The notes under the pieces are model-generated. The model was given only the letters and a program-made list of their open reading frames with translations. It searched no databases and was not told the DNA's origin. Source: Straminergon stramineum (Eukaryota; Streptophyta; Bryopsida; Hypnales; Calliergonaceae). Taken from it: a stretch of 64,000 nt of DNA. This document shows positions 12,700-25,903 of this stretch, in pieces. The translations under genes were made by a program, and so were the position numbers. How positions within the stretch are numbered: the stretch's first letter is position 1; each line of letters begins with the position of its first letter. The stretch is from positions 13,580,501-13,644,500 of the forward strand of contig OY987268.1 in NCBI GenBank assembly GCA_963920665.1, in the 5' to 3' direction.

Positions 12700-14050
12700 C
12701 AAAGCAATTTTTATTCTCCCTCATGTATGAAACCTGATATATTAGTGAGGGTGGTTTCTTCAGATGCACTGGTAAATTTGCCTTGACGAGGTTGCCTTTG
12801 GATTCAACGTACAACAGCAAATTCAATGTACACAAATCTTTAGTACTCCAGGGATATATGTTCTTGTAAATAGAGCACGTAGTCTGTTATTTGACAGACA
12901 GGTACTCCGAGTCTTTCAATTGTTGCCAGGAACTTTAGTGCAGAAAGCTTTTTTCAGTAGCTCCGCAGGCTTGCTCATTGCTCTTTGCAAGAGAGGAGTC
13001 ACGCCTTTGTAAGAAACCTTTAAGGGTTCGTTTGTGAATACTTCGCTTTGTAAGCTTATGTAGATTCATACTTGTCAAACCACTGCATTACAAAGCGCTT
13101 TGGACGCAGCTCAAGACAGATATTATCATGTGTGCAAACCAACGTACTATGTCACTGTCAGTGTCTCACGCGTTGGCTCTTCAAAAGAGGATTAAAGCCA
13201 ATAATTCTTCTCATTGTAAGCTTTGGATCTAACAAAAGCAACAAAAAGTACAAATCTGGAAGTTCTTGGTTGAGTTGAATGCATGACTCAAGTGGTATAT
13301 ATTACAATACAAATGTCAAGTCGATAAGTGGCCTAGTTTGTTCTTATGGTCGTACATGTAACTTGGAGTTCTAATCCCAATCTCCCTCACATTCTTTGAG
13401 AGAGCCTTAGATCTCTCAGATCTGATCATGATCTAAATGTAATTTTGGAGGAGAGGACTCACCTATGTCAACAAACTCTTAATTTCATCACGCGGGTATA
13501 AAACCTACTATCCTTATTCAATTCTCATTTTGAGGAGAGGTTAGATACCGTAACAAACTCGGGCCTCTAAGAACTCAATTATCCGATTATCTAAATCATA
13601 AGCAACTGGACTGCAGACTTCGCCCGATCAACTTTCAGTTCGCTCAAACTTGTAGTCCTTTTCCAGATCCACTTGAATCCGCCCCGTCCATAGTTCGGTA
13701 GATCAACTCAGAAGGTCCATGAAAATTACCGAAGGTCGGCGACCTTCCCAGAAGCTCGGACGCTATATTAGGTGTCTTCCCGCTTCAGCTTCCAATGCGT
13801 ACCTCCCGCACTTCCCCAATTCACAGTCAAGACACTCGCAGATTCAGATTTCAGATTGATATCATGCAAGAACACCTCGAGATTTCCCTAGAAACCACAG
13901 CCGATCAATAGCTCTCATTGAAACTCGATAGAAAAAGTTTGGAGCTCTTTGTCAATACGTAGTCTCAAGTAGAGTAGAATATAGAAATGGCGATCTTATT
14001 ATATATTCAGCTTTGGCCGGCGCAGCCAATTTTGGGACATCCTCGACCCT
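12700..14050. other. Spacer without recognisable gene
   Basis: Base composition is more balanced than in the AT-rich spacers, and the end (13600-14050) is rather GC-rich, like a promoter or leader. No frame of convincing length or family is present. I find no tRNA-like B-box/A-box pair. Confidence 0.4.
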
Positions 14051-14059
14051 TTCGAGGTT

Positions 14060-14287
14060 ATGGCGACGATGGTGGACAGCACTCCTGACGGTTTGTTCAT
14101 GCTAGACTCGAACGGCGCCATGGCGAGCGCGAGTGTTTGCTGGAACGACTGGCCACACAGAACACGTCTTCAGGCCCACCTCCCCGGCTTGCGCAAGAGG
14201 GTCGTGCAAGTGCTGGCCCAGGAGGACCGGAGTACGTTGAGTATCACAGAGCATCGCCTCAAAAGAGAAGGTGCAGGAGTCGGATAG
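14060..14287 (+). other. Short GC-rich coding-like segment, possible PAS-like fragment
   Basis: A frame of 75 codons in a GC-rich island (14000-14520). The start VDSTPDGLFMLDSNG resembles the beginning of PAS sensor domains, which often read 'hxSxDGhhhhDxxGxI', and the frame stays open for at least 20 codons upstream. The expected PAS middle and end are not evident, and no histidine kinase follows. A second unrelated frame at 14329-14511 is also coding-like. Together these could be remnants of a decayed gene. The PAS idea rests on one short motif. Confidence 0.2.
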
Positions 14288-14584
14288 CTTACCTGGCACC
14301 GCGTTTAACGTAGCGGCGGGCTAAATTAATGCACGTTCAGGGTTTCAGGCTGCTGGAGAATGCGAATTCGGATCCCGTCACTAACTTACCAAGGGACGAG
14401 GACAGTGGAGTGGGAGTGCCGAAGGTTGCGAAGAAGGCGCATGAGACGCGCACCATTGAGAGCGGTGGATCGGAGCAACCAGCCGCAATCACTTGTTATG
14501 GCACGGATTAAGTACAGCAGCATTAATCACTGGCTTCGGACTTGATTGGAACAATTTAATTTGGACACAGTGAGAGGGGAAGTT

Positions 14585-15000
14585 TTGTCAATGCATTTCC
14601 GAGCGAGAGAATATTATATTTCAGTTTTTTTTGGTAATGATGTGATGGTGTTCAAGTAGAACAATTTTGTGACACATTGATGTCAAGATTGATGCGTAAG
14701 CAGAGTATGCTGCCACGCTGAAGAAGGATGAGTTGTGCTGGTATTGATGCGCTTTTTATACGATAACTTCGCAAATCGCAAATCTCTGTTGTGCCTCTGA
14801 GTTACATTTGCCAAATTTTGCAGTGATATGAACTTTGGATGCAATGCATTACCGAGTGAGAGGAATCTGTGAACTCAAAATCTTGATCGAAACAACGTAA
14901 TGGCGCATAGTCGAACAATTTTACAACACAGTATTATGTAGCTCTAAAAATAAGCAGAGTATGCCAACGCGTTGAAGAGGGATATGTGCAAACGACATTG
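14585..15000 (+). repeat. Diverged direct repeat, period about 252 bp
   Basis: 'caatgcatttccgagcgagag' near 14590 reappears as 'caatgcattaccgagtgagag' near 14842. 'taagcagagtatgc' near 14697 reappears near 14950, each time followed by a related 'cgctgaagaagg / cgttgaagaggg' phrase. The two units are collinear and diverged, consistent with an old tandem duplication of non-coding DNA. Confidence 0.6.
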
Positions 15001-16105
15001 ATCCGTTGCTTAGATAATACTAAAGAGCAAAGCTGTATTGGGCGCTATTGATTTGCGTCATTTCAATCTCTTGCTGAAATTTTAGTGCAGTGATTTCTGT
15101 ATGTTCCTTTCAATTGCTCGCACCGTAGGTGTCAGTAAATTACGTCACTACGGATTGAGACAACATCGTGAACGATCTAGAACCTGAAAATTTGCTACAG
15201 ATTGTGTGTGCCTTGAATCTTGAAGGGAATTGCAAGTCTTATGAATCGGAGGTCTGACATGATATGAGGTGTATCCTCAACAAAGCAATTCGAGGGTGCT
15301 TGGGTGTTAATTAAACGTTTCCAGCAGTTCCGGAATGAAAATGATCAGGCTAGTTTTCTGTAATTTGGAGTACAAGATTTGGTTCAGTAAAGGTTTTTTG
15401 GTACCCATTATTGTCTCTCCTCCAGATAATGAGAAATTGGAAAGTTCCACATGATTGGGGCCTACGAAGTTGAAGCTACCTTAATTTCCTACGGATTTTC
15501 GTCATTCGAAATTATTGAAAAACAAGGAAAAAAGCAAAAACGGATTCTGCACAAGTTAGACTAGATCATGGATCACGTGCAGGTGTTATTACAGGCAGTG
15601 TTGATGCGCAGGCAGTCTCTGCCGCTTTTGAGGATATTGAAGGAGTGTGTGGACTTGGTATTAATTGATACGAAATTTCCCCCCCCCCCCAAATGAAACA
15701 AATGAAATCAAAGCAAAAGGGGGTAAGATGAACCCCCGAACTGCCAAGAAGGTCAAAAACTTACGAAATTAGGCCTGAGGCTAAATGCGGCAAAAATAAT
15801 TCCACGTGCCGTCGAACTCTCAGAAACTCTAGAGAGGAAAGGGAGGTGACTATATATATAATGACGCAAGAGGAAAGATTACAGAGAGACGCAATCAATC
15901 CGCCTGCACAAGCAAGAGCGCTCTGATTGCACAAAATACGCAAGAGTACACAAGTTGCGCGCAATATATAAGCATAAGAAAATCTTCACACATTTTTTGC
16001 ACGTTGAGGGACAACGCCACCCCTCCGACCTCATCAGGTGTAGCAGAGAGCGCAACTACCAATAACGAGGGAAAGTCGTGCAGGGGAATGAGAGAGTCAA
16101 GCCTC

Positions 16106-16539
16106 TAAGGTAAGGTAGAAGCACCTAAATGCGACACTTGTTTTGGATCTCTTGCTATGGAGGGTGCGTACAAGAAAAAATGATGTGAGTGTGTGTTAGG
16201 AAATGATTTAGGAAACCAACAAAATTGGTTTAGGGTTTTTTTGAGCTTGTATGAATATTATACGAATTTTTGAAAAGTACTTTGTAGATGCACCTATTGT
16301 GGACACTAGACTAACACCAAAGTGGGCACAACAACACCCAAAAGCAACACTCTCTAAACTTGGATCAAGTGTGGGTGATTGGTTGCTTCTTGAAAGAGTG
16401 ACAACTTCTTGGAATCCTACATGTCTACTTTGGAACCCTACTTGTCTACTTTGGGTCCACAAGCATTTGAATTTGGGTTGTTTTTTAGGTGTCATCAAAT
16501 GGATCATGTTACATTTAGGTGCTTCTACCTTAACCCTTA
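16106..16539. mobile_element. Inverted-repeat element, MITE-like
   Basis: A 21-bp perfect inverted repeat (16111-16131 against 16512-16532, core 'aggtagaagcacctaaat') bounds about 380 bases. The pairing continues outward with one small gap to about 16106 and 16539. The interior holds a short internal duplication (two copies of an 18-bp phrase around 'cctacttgtctactttgg', 16414-16452) and no recognisable transposase. This fits a non-autonomous DNA transposon or a foldback. No clear target duplication is visible at the ends, so the type is unassigned. Confidence 0.55.
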
Positions 16540-16599
16540 ACCCCTAAGCACCCCATGGAACCAAAAGTATCCTCACATAGTCTGGAAGGCCAATTCAAA

Positions 16600-18700
16600 G
16601 TGTTGTAATTTTTGTATCCAATGTCCAAATTTAATAAAAACTTGTTATTCAAAGTTCATCATCCGGACATTTTTGGATTATGGTGCACTTTGCAACCTTT
16701 TTTTCTCCATAAAGTGTCCATTTCAATAAATTTATTTGGTAAAGTTGTGAATACTAGTCTAGTTTATGTGGTTAAAATTTCATATCAATCCAAGAAGTTA
16801 TGGGTGACGGAGAAGCATTTTAGTAGAAGCCAAGGTTCAATCGCAAGTGTGTTTCTGGAACTTCTTTTGCTATTTTTTTTATCATTATACAACCATTTTG
16901 TAGATACAATGAGTCTATTGAATGGTATTTTCTTTCACCAATGTATTTGAATGCTAGTCTTGAAGCACTTTATAATTTAAAGTTTTTTCATTTGAGTCAA
17001 TTTAGAAATCGAATTTCACCCCAAAATGTGTTTCTAAGAAAATTCCATCATCCTTTTCCAACACTACAACATTATAATTTTGCAATCTATACGGCCAAAT
17101 GACTCCAAATTTGATTCATGTCATCTACAACATGTACCTCTAAAGGATTGTAGAGTTGAAATTTTTAAACCTTAGTGACATTTAGAACTATATAGTAGTT
17201 TGCTCTAATTCCGCCCCTTGTTTTTCGGACTGTTCCTAGCCAAGGTCTGAAATGGACATTAACAAGTTATAAAATGGATCCGTGTAAAGCATTGAATGTT
17301 CTGTCAATGATGTCAGAGCGGTTTAACATTTGTCATATATTCCTTAATACTTTGCTAGTGAATGGAATAAGAGCCTAGGTGGCTCTATTTTTGAAATGTT
17401 TACCTGTATTCAAAAAAACTTTTCCCCCACAACTTTGAATGTTAATATTTTTCAATCTATATAGTCAAACTTGATAAAAAAATTTTACCACATGATCTCA
17501 TACAAGTATAGTACAAGATCCTATAGTTAGATTTTTTAATTTTAATTTTTTTTCTTTCTTAAATGAACGCAGCAGAAATGGCAATTTTGAGTGATTTTTG
17601 TCAAAAAATAGGCCTTAGCCCTTTAGAAGTTTAGTCAATAAAGGTCGCATTTTGGAACCTTGTCTTTTACTTTCTACAGTGCTTGTTTTTGGTGACTACG
17701 CATGTGTGGGTTTTGTAAGGCCTATGATCAAGAAATACATACCTATGGCAGAATTCTTCAGAAATTCATAAGTAATTCAAAAATGTTCCGAAAAATATGA
17801 AACTACTTGGGTTAGACTCCACATCAATTTTTCTTCAAGTGAAAAATAAGGAAAAATAATTTCGTGCATATAAGAACCATCGAAAAGGCCGACCAGCCCT
17901 TAAATGGGTGCTTTAAGAGCAGACTACCATAACACATTTTGGATCAATGTGTGGATTGCTATCTCAGTGATGGGACTGGATCAATGCTGGCCGAGTGAAG
18001 GACATGAGATTGAACTGGAAATTCTGCGACTAGGGAGGTTGCACTTTTGGACCCGTCTAGTACTCTTCGTGTGGAACTTATACATTGTGAAAGAGAAGAT
18101 CAACAAATTGTTCAAAGCGATGCATCGTTATGACTTCTGCAAGGGAAAATTCTCTCTTTCCATTGTTGGGATTCTACTTGTTGAAGAGATCAATTAGTTG
18201 TTGAGAGTCGTTGGAAGCCTACTTTGATGGTTTGCAAGTTATGATAGTGAATTTTTTTTCAACAGGTGCAAGAACTCACAAAGAATTAGGTGTTAGTCTT
18301 TCCACTGGAGAAGCAGTATCCAACAAACATTAGTGTTCTGTGCATGTTCTTTCAAAATGACTTGCTACGTGTTCTTGGTGATACTATGCTCAGAGTTATG
18401 TGGCAACCCTAGCTATGGAGCTGCACATTCTGAGATCACCGAAGTTTTGGAATGGAGTTTGTAGCTGGTGCAGATTGATTGCAAATTCATTTGGATGGAT
18501 ACATGTGTACTCATTGATTTGGGTAGAGTGCTGCTCAAGGGACACGTAGTATACATGTGGAGAGATTGTAAGTTGCTACTGGGTTGTCGAATTCAGAGGG
18601 TGATGTAGACTCTGTTTGACAGTCACCACTAGTGCTTGTGGTATAGAGACTGCTACTAGCAAGTTGTGGAATCGGGGGAGCCTCGTAGGAGCTGGGCGGC
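16600..18700. other. AT-rich spacer with dispersed repeats
   Basis: Two members of the 'gatcctatag' repeat family are seen near 17050-17170 and 17440-17530. A frame of 97 codons at 17904-18197 is not recognisable. From about 17900 the sequence is slightly richer in G and T, but I find no domain or splice structure that I can defend. Confidence 0.4.
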
Positions 18701-18756
18701 GATGAAGTTGCACATGGTGCTCATCATGTCTGTAACCAACTACTTCGACGTGTGAT

Positions 18757-20001
18757 TTGTGTTTGTGCGAAGGCGCAAAATTCTACGAGACTTCGACGCA
18801 GAGATCTTGGGGGCGATTTCAGGTTACAAGCGTTTTGGGATGTTATGCGAGCAATTGCGTAAGGCCGATGCAACTTTTGGAGTGCATCCCTCCTTCGAGC
18901 GCGCATGTCTGGAACGTTGTGGTGCTTCTCATCGTAGTGAATTTCCTCCTCTTCTTGATTCAAATCTCTTCCAATGCCAATTTCTATGCCCTTGGCTAGT
19001 GGTTAGCCTTGTCACTCCAACCCATGCTGTGCACCAACACCACACCTGCCATGGATGAAACACTCGACACGTCCAGTCTCGACCTTTCTCACGGCGAGGT
19101 TCGTTCCTTCCATGCACACGAGATCATGACAAGCTTGATCGTGGAGGTCGGCTCATACCGCAACAGCCTTACCACGCTCTCATCAATTGAGATGACAAGC
19201 AAGCGCTTGAACAATTTGCTCAACATTCTCTATGAGTGCAAATAGGTGACAAGCGTGGACCGCCCAGGGGTGAAAGCGACGGCGTGCGCGCTCAAGCCCG
19301 ATTGGAATATAGGCGAGTTGTACGACATTATGGTGATCGTGTGCGCTTTCTCTCACATCGTCGGCACCGATGGCTTTGGCGGCAAGTTAGCCTTAACCGC
19401 GAGCGACCCTAACTCATTTCATGCGGCGGAGAGGTTCATCAAGCTCATGGATATGCGAGGAGAGTACAACACCAGCAGATACCAGCCCCCCTACCCTTAC
19501 GAAATCACCTTCTGCGGCTCCCTGCTCTACGACAACATGAGCCCGCAATGCATCCGGGAATGGATCGCCTGCCACATCTACTTCTTCGGCAATAGGATGC
19601 TCTTCACCTTCCAGGAGGTAGGGGGGATCTATGATGACGTGTACCGCATGCTCAAGTTGTGGATAGACCTCAGAAGAGTGAAAGTCGAGAATTTGCGACA
19701 GCGGAGGTGTACGAGGGAGACTATCATTATCAATTCACCATGCTGAATGATTGCTTGCAAAGGTCACAACGCTTAGCAATTGGACGTTCTTCTTCGACGT
19801 CAACAAGTTCCTATATACGCTAGGACAGAATGGCTTCCACTAGTCGGGGCATCCCAATGCAATTGAGGCCCGGCTTGCGGAGAAAGTGAGAAATCAGACC
19901 ATGCAAATCCTGTTTCAGAATGTTAAAGTCTAGGATGCGCTCTGCCACAAACGCAACCGCGAGCTCCTGGATGGCAAGTTCCTTGACGAATCCTCCAAGT
20001 A
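18757..20001 (+). pseudogene. Broken GT92 glycosyltransferase (GALS-type galactan synthase relic)
   Basis: One reading frame can be followed from about 18757 to 19700. It encodes a short basic N-terminal region, a hydrophobic helix (VWNVVVLLIVVNFLLFLIQI, about 18895-18960) as in a type II Golgi enzyme, then the GT92/DUF23 domain. Family landmarks are LIVEVGSYRNS, GTDGFGGKL, PPYPYEITFCGS, MSPQCIREWIACH and the pairing of FTFQEVGG with YDDVYRMLKLWI. In plants these enzymes extend beta-1,4-galactan of pectin in the Golgi. Two in-frame TAG stops (18997-18999 and 19243-19245) and at least two frameshifts (near 19700 and 19780) break it. After the shifts one reads YHYQFTMLNDCLQ and then NWTFFFDVN, where the metal-binding DVD motif has become DVN. 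No ATG precedes the frame. GC content is well above the flanks, suggesting fairly recent loss. The family is secure; the 3' limit is approximate. Confidence 0.8.
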
Positions 20002-21128
20002 AGAAACCCTAAACCATTAGCGTATTCGTTGGATTGCAAATTTGGTAGTTGGCTATGGTGATCATTGTGAGAACTCGGTCCTTGCGCTACTAAGGTAAGA
20101 GCGTGAGTGCACTAGAGAAACGACACTAAATATGGAGTCCAATCTAAATTCAATAGTGCAAGGTTGTAATGAGTGAAATTTTTTGCTCAAAAGAATGAGG
20201 GGATGTAAGCAACATGATTTTCATGTCCGTTTGGTTTTGATGTGGAACCGGGTTCCTTTTGAATGTTCAAAGTGACCATAGAGTCTACCTCTCAAAAGGA
20301 GACCCTAAGGGTAGTAATATAACTTCTCAATTCACCATAACAAGAAGGAAGCATTTCCTTTCACCATTTAACTAAACTTTGAACTTTTCCCTACAATAAT
20401 CTAGAAACTTTCACCATCTAAAGTTTACACGGGGCAAGCTGAAAATTAGTAGTGAAAAAATAAACGTCAATAGCTCAAGTATTTTCGTGCTCAGCACAAT
20501 TCAAAGTTCCCGTGCCTGGTCCGTAGAACCTCAAATGTACTATTGTATGGGTTATGAGAGTCTCTGCCTATGTCCACATAAGATTTCACTGTTGGCTTTC
20601 AACATTGTTTCAAATCTTCAATACCATTCTGCCATACGGGTTAGAATACGTAAACATACAGACTCTTTAATGTACACTAGTTGTTCCACCAAAGAACTCG
20701 AGTTCTTTCTCAGTGTGAAAGTCATCTTAGAATGAACCTCCGAAGATAGTACCAAGGGTAGCACTCGCTACCTATATCGATGTGGCCCAGAGGCTCTAGT
20801 TTCTTTTGTTGAATGTGAGATTTGTGTAGGTCGATACTTTTGCAATGTTGTTTTTCTTCTTCTAAATGTGAGACTTGTGTAGGTCATTACTGTTGTATCA
20901 TTACTGGTGTGAATGTTGGACTTCTGTAGTGCTGGCTATCAAGTAGGTAAGAATTTGGTTGTAACATATTGTTTATGTTAGACATATATTTTGAAATCCA
21001 TTCTCTTCTCATCAGATGATGATATGTATCAATATAGTCTGGAACTAAGTTGGGGAAGTCTTCTTTGTGCTTGCAGCTGAAATAATTGAAATTGTGGAAC
21101 AACTGGTGTTCCACCATTTCAATCTATT

Positions 21129-21427
21129 ACATTGTGGTCATTTTGCATCAGAGGAAATGAAAGGCAAGCACACTAGGTAAGAACGCGTGCATTGACTTTT
21201 GAAACAGGGCTAGAAGTCAATTACCAATAGTAAACTCCTATAAAAGTGACTACCTTGTCTCATTCACAGTTTTCTTTTTAAAATTTTACAATACGCATCT
21301 AATCTTTTTTTGGTTTCCTTGTTTGGAGTGGCATGCATTGTGGAATGCGTGCACACAAGGAAAAATGGAAAGATCATGCACAAGTGTGTGTTCATCCATT
21401 ATATGATCTATCATTAGTAATTGCATT
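21129..21427 (+). repeat. 299-bp direct repeat, copy 1
   Basis: This block matches 24155-24453 base for base with no length difference and, by eye, about eleven substitutions, so identity is near 96%. The match stops abruptly at both ends. The spacing between copies is about 2.7 kb. The low divergence makes this one of the younger events in the window. The reading frames inside are not recognisable. Confidence 0.85.
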
Positions 21428-24154
21428 TCCGAGTTTTTTGGTGGAGTGATGTGGTTTCCTTTGAGGGAGGTGTGTGTTCGTTGCAAAGAAGAATGCCCAA
21501 TGAGTTGAAAGATTAGAATTGTCTGTCTCTATTAGATCCTTGAAGTAGTGATTACACAAGACAAAATTAAATGCCCAATGAGTTGAAAGATTAGAATTGC
21601 CCTTCTCTATTACAACAACCCAATTAGTTGATTATGTTTCTTGAGATTATTCCGTTATCATAAGCCGGTTTTGAATTGGACAATTCTTCATGAATTCGTA
21701 TTTCAGAGAAATCTAGCAAGGTGGAGCTGCTCATGACACATCTTACAGGTTCTTTATTTCCTTTCCTTTTGTTTACATATGCTAATCTTTGAGCTCAATA
21801 TGAAGTCTCTTACACAGTTTTATTCTGTGGCTTCTAGGGTAGCTAACTGCTTGGAATTGCTAGTTTTCAAATTTGAACATGAAATCAATTTTTGTAGGTA
21901 TATTAGGCATCAAGAAGGTCTTGCTCAGCAATTGTCTAGTAGAGCTCATGGAGCTTCATCAAGTATCGCTTCTTTAAGAGCGCAGTATAATCAAAACTTA
22001 TATTTTTGTAACACCTAGACATGACACGTACAAGTTCTTTTTACTGAACTGATGGTGGGTGCATAGTGTTTGCATCCATTGTTGATGTTATTCAGGTTGG
22101 ATAGAGTGTGTTTTTTTGTTGCTGCATAACCTATTTATTTATTAGTGCATTATTTTGTTTGTACTCTCGTTCTCAAGAGTGCGCTTATTGTGTAATCTGT
22201 TAGATTTAAATGTGGTTATATCGGTTGACAATCATAGAGATTGTTTAGGTGGCCTTCATAGTGCAGATTGTGAGAGGTATTTTATGAAACAAAGGAGGAA
22301 GGCCGGGAATCTAAGCCTGCTGATGATTGGTTTACTCCTGGTAGTGCTCAACGCATTTGTGGTATGCCCTTTACTCTCTTGCTCTTATTAAGTTGTTGAA
22401 GTGTTGTATTAGTCTTGAAAGGGTATTACCTTTAGGTGAACGATTGTATTTAAATGGTCACGTTGTTGTCAACCTCGTATATTAGTAAATGCGCGTATTT
22501 TCTCTTTCTTGATTTCTTGGAAATCTTACCCTTGAAATTCCATAATTTTATCGGGCTGTTCTATTGTTGAATCACTGGATGCAGATACATTTCTAGAATT
22601 GGATAAGATTTCTGTGGAGGTAGCAAGTAGATGGGGACAACAATAGTAACGATCGGGATTATTGTCCTAGAGGTTGGCGAATTTGGAAGTCATAGTTTTA
22701 AGCCAGCCACAATGGTAGGTTTGCTATTCAATTCTTTTTGTTAAATTCTTTGTGTATTTGATTGCTTTTGCGTGACCGATAGTTTGAGATTTTTGCGTGT
22801 GGTTTTCATCTGAGTGAGCTTTGTCGTGATTGCATCAGGTGGTTTCGTTTCGTTTCATTCTGGTTGTTGAGATGAAGTATGTTCTGTTTTGGTTCAAATT
22901 TTGGCAAGGAGGGACTCCTATTTGGGAGCTGTAATTTTTTGCCGTCGTTAGTAGTGGGGGTTTCAAGACTAAATAAACCACATGTGTATTTTGAGTTGTG
23001 AATGAATGTGAGTGTTGTGTATTGGATTCTAGGTGATTGGATTTGAAGTTGATTTGAATTGATCCTTGATGTTGTATATTGGATTCTGGCTGTAACAAGT
23101 TCAAGTGTACTTCTCCGATTAGATATGAAAGCATTAAAGATAGAAAAAAAAATCAACCACGTGCACCACATCATTGATTGTAATGCTTATATCGATGAAG
23201 TTTTTGGCCAGAACTATCTATAATCTATTACAACAATATGAATCCAAATGTCTGCAAATGGTGTACAAATGGTCCATTGACGCTACAATAAAGGCATCAA
23301 AGCGCCTAATCATGCCTTACCCCTAGTACAAATGTAGAATGCCCACCTTGTGAATGCCCTTCGAAGGCCTTTGGAATTCTCATTGCTAAACCACAAGAGC
23401 TATTGAAGGGTGCAATTGGATAAACTACTCCAATGCACACCCACTAAACCTTTAAGAAACAGGAACACACTCTCAAAGCAGCTAAATCCTTGCCAATCCT
23501 TGTGCTCCAAAAATATAAACCCACAATCACTTTGACCTAGCTAGCTTGGTTGCCGTGGTCATTGATTCTCTTTGCTTCATTTGAAACTCGTTTCGTGGTG
23601 TTTGTCATCTTTTTGTGATTGAATTAATCACTTCTGTGCCATAGGTATCATGTAACATGAGTTGCAGACTGTACAAATACTATTCGATCAGTCTTTCGAT
23701 TACAGGTGAGCTAGAAAGGAACATAATGTGCATTTTCTCTACTAATTACATTTGTTTCTTTTTCTAATTCAATTTCCAGCATTTCGGTATTCTAGTCCAT
23801 ACTTGATATCAAATTGGAAAACTATCTCATATTTGCAATGCATGCAGCAATAACATTTTGCTACATGGTGGGGGTCCTTTTTAATTTATCATTATCTTTT
23901 AAATAGATGAGGATTTTTATCACAATCGAGACCACAATACTTTGGATTCAGGAGGTTTATCATCTTCAATTCTAATGATAGAATGTGGGTTTTGTGCACA
24001 AAATGAATAAAGGAGCTGGCTTCAGGTCAAGAGACTAGTGTGACACCAGTGTGAATGAAGAGTCTATTGCGGGTCGTTCGTCTAGCTATGTGCCTATGCA
24101 AGGGCGTCTACAAGAGGAGAACTGGAGGCATGTGAGGGTTGAGTAGAATCCATC

Positions 24155-24453
24155 ACATTGTGGTCATTTTGCATCAGAGGAAACAAAAGGCAAGTACACT
24201 AGGTAAGAACGCGTGCATTGACTTTTGAAACAGGGCTAGAAGTCAATTACTAATAGTAAACTCCTATAAAAGTGACTACCTTGTCTCATTCACAGTTTTC
24301 TTTTTAAAATTTTACAATACGCATCTAATCTTTTTTTGGTTTCCTCGTTTGGAGTGGCATGCACTCTGGAATGTGTGCACGCAAGGAAAAATGGAAAGAT
24401 CATGCACAAGTGTGTGTTCATCCATTCTATGATCTATCATTAGTAACTGCATT
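24155..24453 (+). repeat. 299-bp direct repeat, copy 2
   Basis: Partner of 21129-21427. Most differences are transitions (for example cctcgtttgg against ccttgtttgg). Flanking bases differ from those of copy 1 and there is no target-site duplication around the pair, so a two-LTR retrotransposon is not the best reading; a local duplication or two insertions of one small element are more likely. Confidence 0.85.
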
Positions 24454-25903
24454 AAAGTGTTTGCGAATCTAATATTCTTCTTAGAGGGATTTGGGCCAAG
24501 ATTTGGTGATATCATCCATTTTTTAGTTTTAAAGGACCAAGTGCCAAAATGTGGTAAGATTCTGGTGAAAATTTGCCAAAAAGAATCGGCTAGTAGTGGG
24601 GTTTTTTTCTAGAGTTTTGACAATGCCATCCAAGTTTTGAGTTCAAAATTGGGAGATGGTATTGAATGGGGCCAGGCTTAGATCCCATGCTGTTTTGTGG
24701 ACCTAGGGTGCATTTGAATTCTTATTTTGACTTAGAGACCCCGAATTAGTTTAATAAGGATGAGAAAACAAAATTGACCAACTACCAAATAGGTGCATTT
24801 TTACATTTGTTCGACATGCAAGGTGAAAAATTTAGATGAGAGTTTTTGATCCAGGGTCTACTAGAGGGCATGCAATCTAACCCTTCCCTTGACTGTCAAG
24901 GGTAGGGGTAGATCCCATAAAATAAATGGACTAATTTTTGAAACTACAGTTTAGGATAAAAATCGGTAAAAATTTCAAGAAAGGATAATCAGATATCCGG
25001 TAAAGCTAAAAAACTCTCTGAACGCTGAGCCAGACACATTATTGGGCTTGGCATGATAGTAAAAGAAATGGTACTGACGAGTAACGACTTTCGAGTCCTC
25101 TTTACAGTATACGAGGGAACGATTGCTAAAATTAGAGAAGAAAAATTGACAACTTGAAATCACTCCAATATATATTTAGAGGTTTGCTCGATGTCTGTTC
25201 ACTGTCTGCTCAACAATGTGCCTGTCTTGTGACCATCTGCCACACTTGTTGAGGGCTCCAAATCTATTTCTTCTAATCTCAACAGCAATTGTGCTAGTAC
25301 TCCTAGTAGTGATTGTTTTTACGTTGTGATCTATCCTATATCAATTCCACAATGCTTTGAAGCTTTTCATATACATGTTTGATGTCAACAAAGGCATGGG
25401 ACACTGTTAGGCTGTGACACTAAAAGATTGAAGTGTTTAGGCTTGAAGAATATTTGCAGTGGTCATTGGAATTGGAAGTTGGAGACAACCAGTTGTTTGC
25501 TTCTGATACTAAGGTGAATTTCTGCTCTTTGCTACTTCAGTAGTTGAACTTTTTTCTGCACTTTTCTGTCCTTTCTCAAGAATTAGGATTAAATAGGCAC
25601 AAGAGGAAGTGAGCTCTTTGAATCTTTGAAGATCTCAACGTAATGTTGTAACTGGCTTGCAATTTGGGAGTACTTGGTTTCCCAGACTTGGTTTTCTTTA
25701 TTTATTTAATTTTGTTTACAGTTTAGGTGAAATTCTTGTACAAGTTGACATGGGTTTGTTCTAAACTTGGGTGTAATCAAAGGCAAGCAATTTCTTACTC
25801 TGTTTCATGAATTATTTTATTGAGACAATAGACAAAAGAACGTACAAAAATTCAGCTTGAAGTCGGTAACACAAGTTGTGAGGCAGTGGGGTATTAGTGT
25901 ATC

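Larger units (their letters stand above)
20002..25850. other. Spacer between the GT92 and VLIG relics
   Basis: No gene is supported. Landmarks are the paired 299-bp direct repeats (21129-21427 and 24155-24453) and a short direct repeat of about 32 bp at 21492 and 21570 ('aatgcccaatgagttgaaag' onward). Short coding-like islands occur (for example 21897-22018) but none shows a known domain. Confidence 0.4.

Noticed and set aside
21129..24453. Two 299-bp repeats as LTRs of one retrotransposon
   Set aside because: No target duplication at the outer borders, no primer-binding site after the first copy, and no polyprotein between them.
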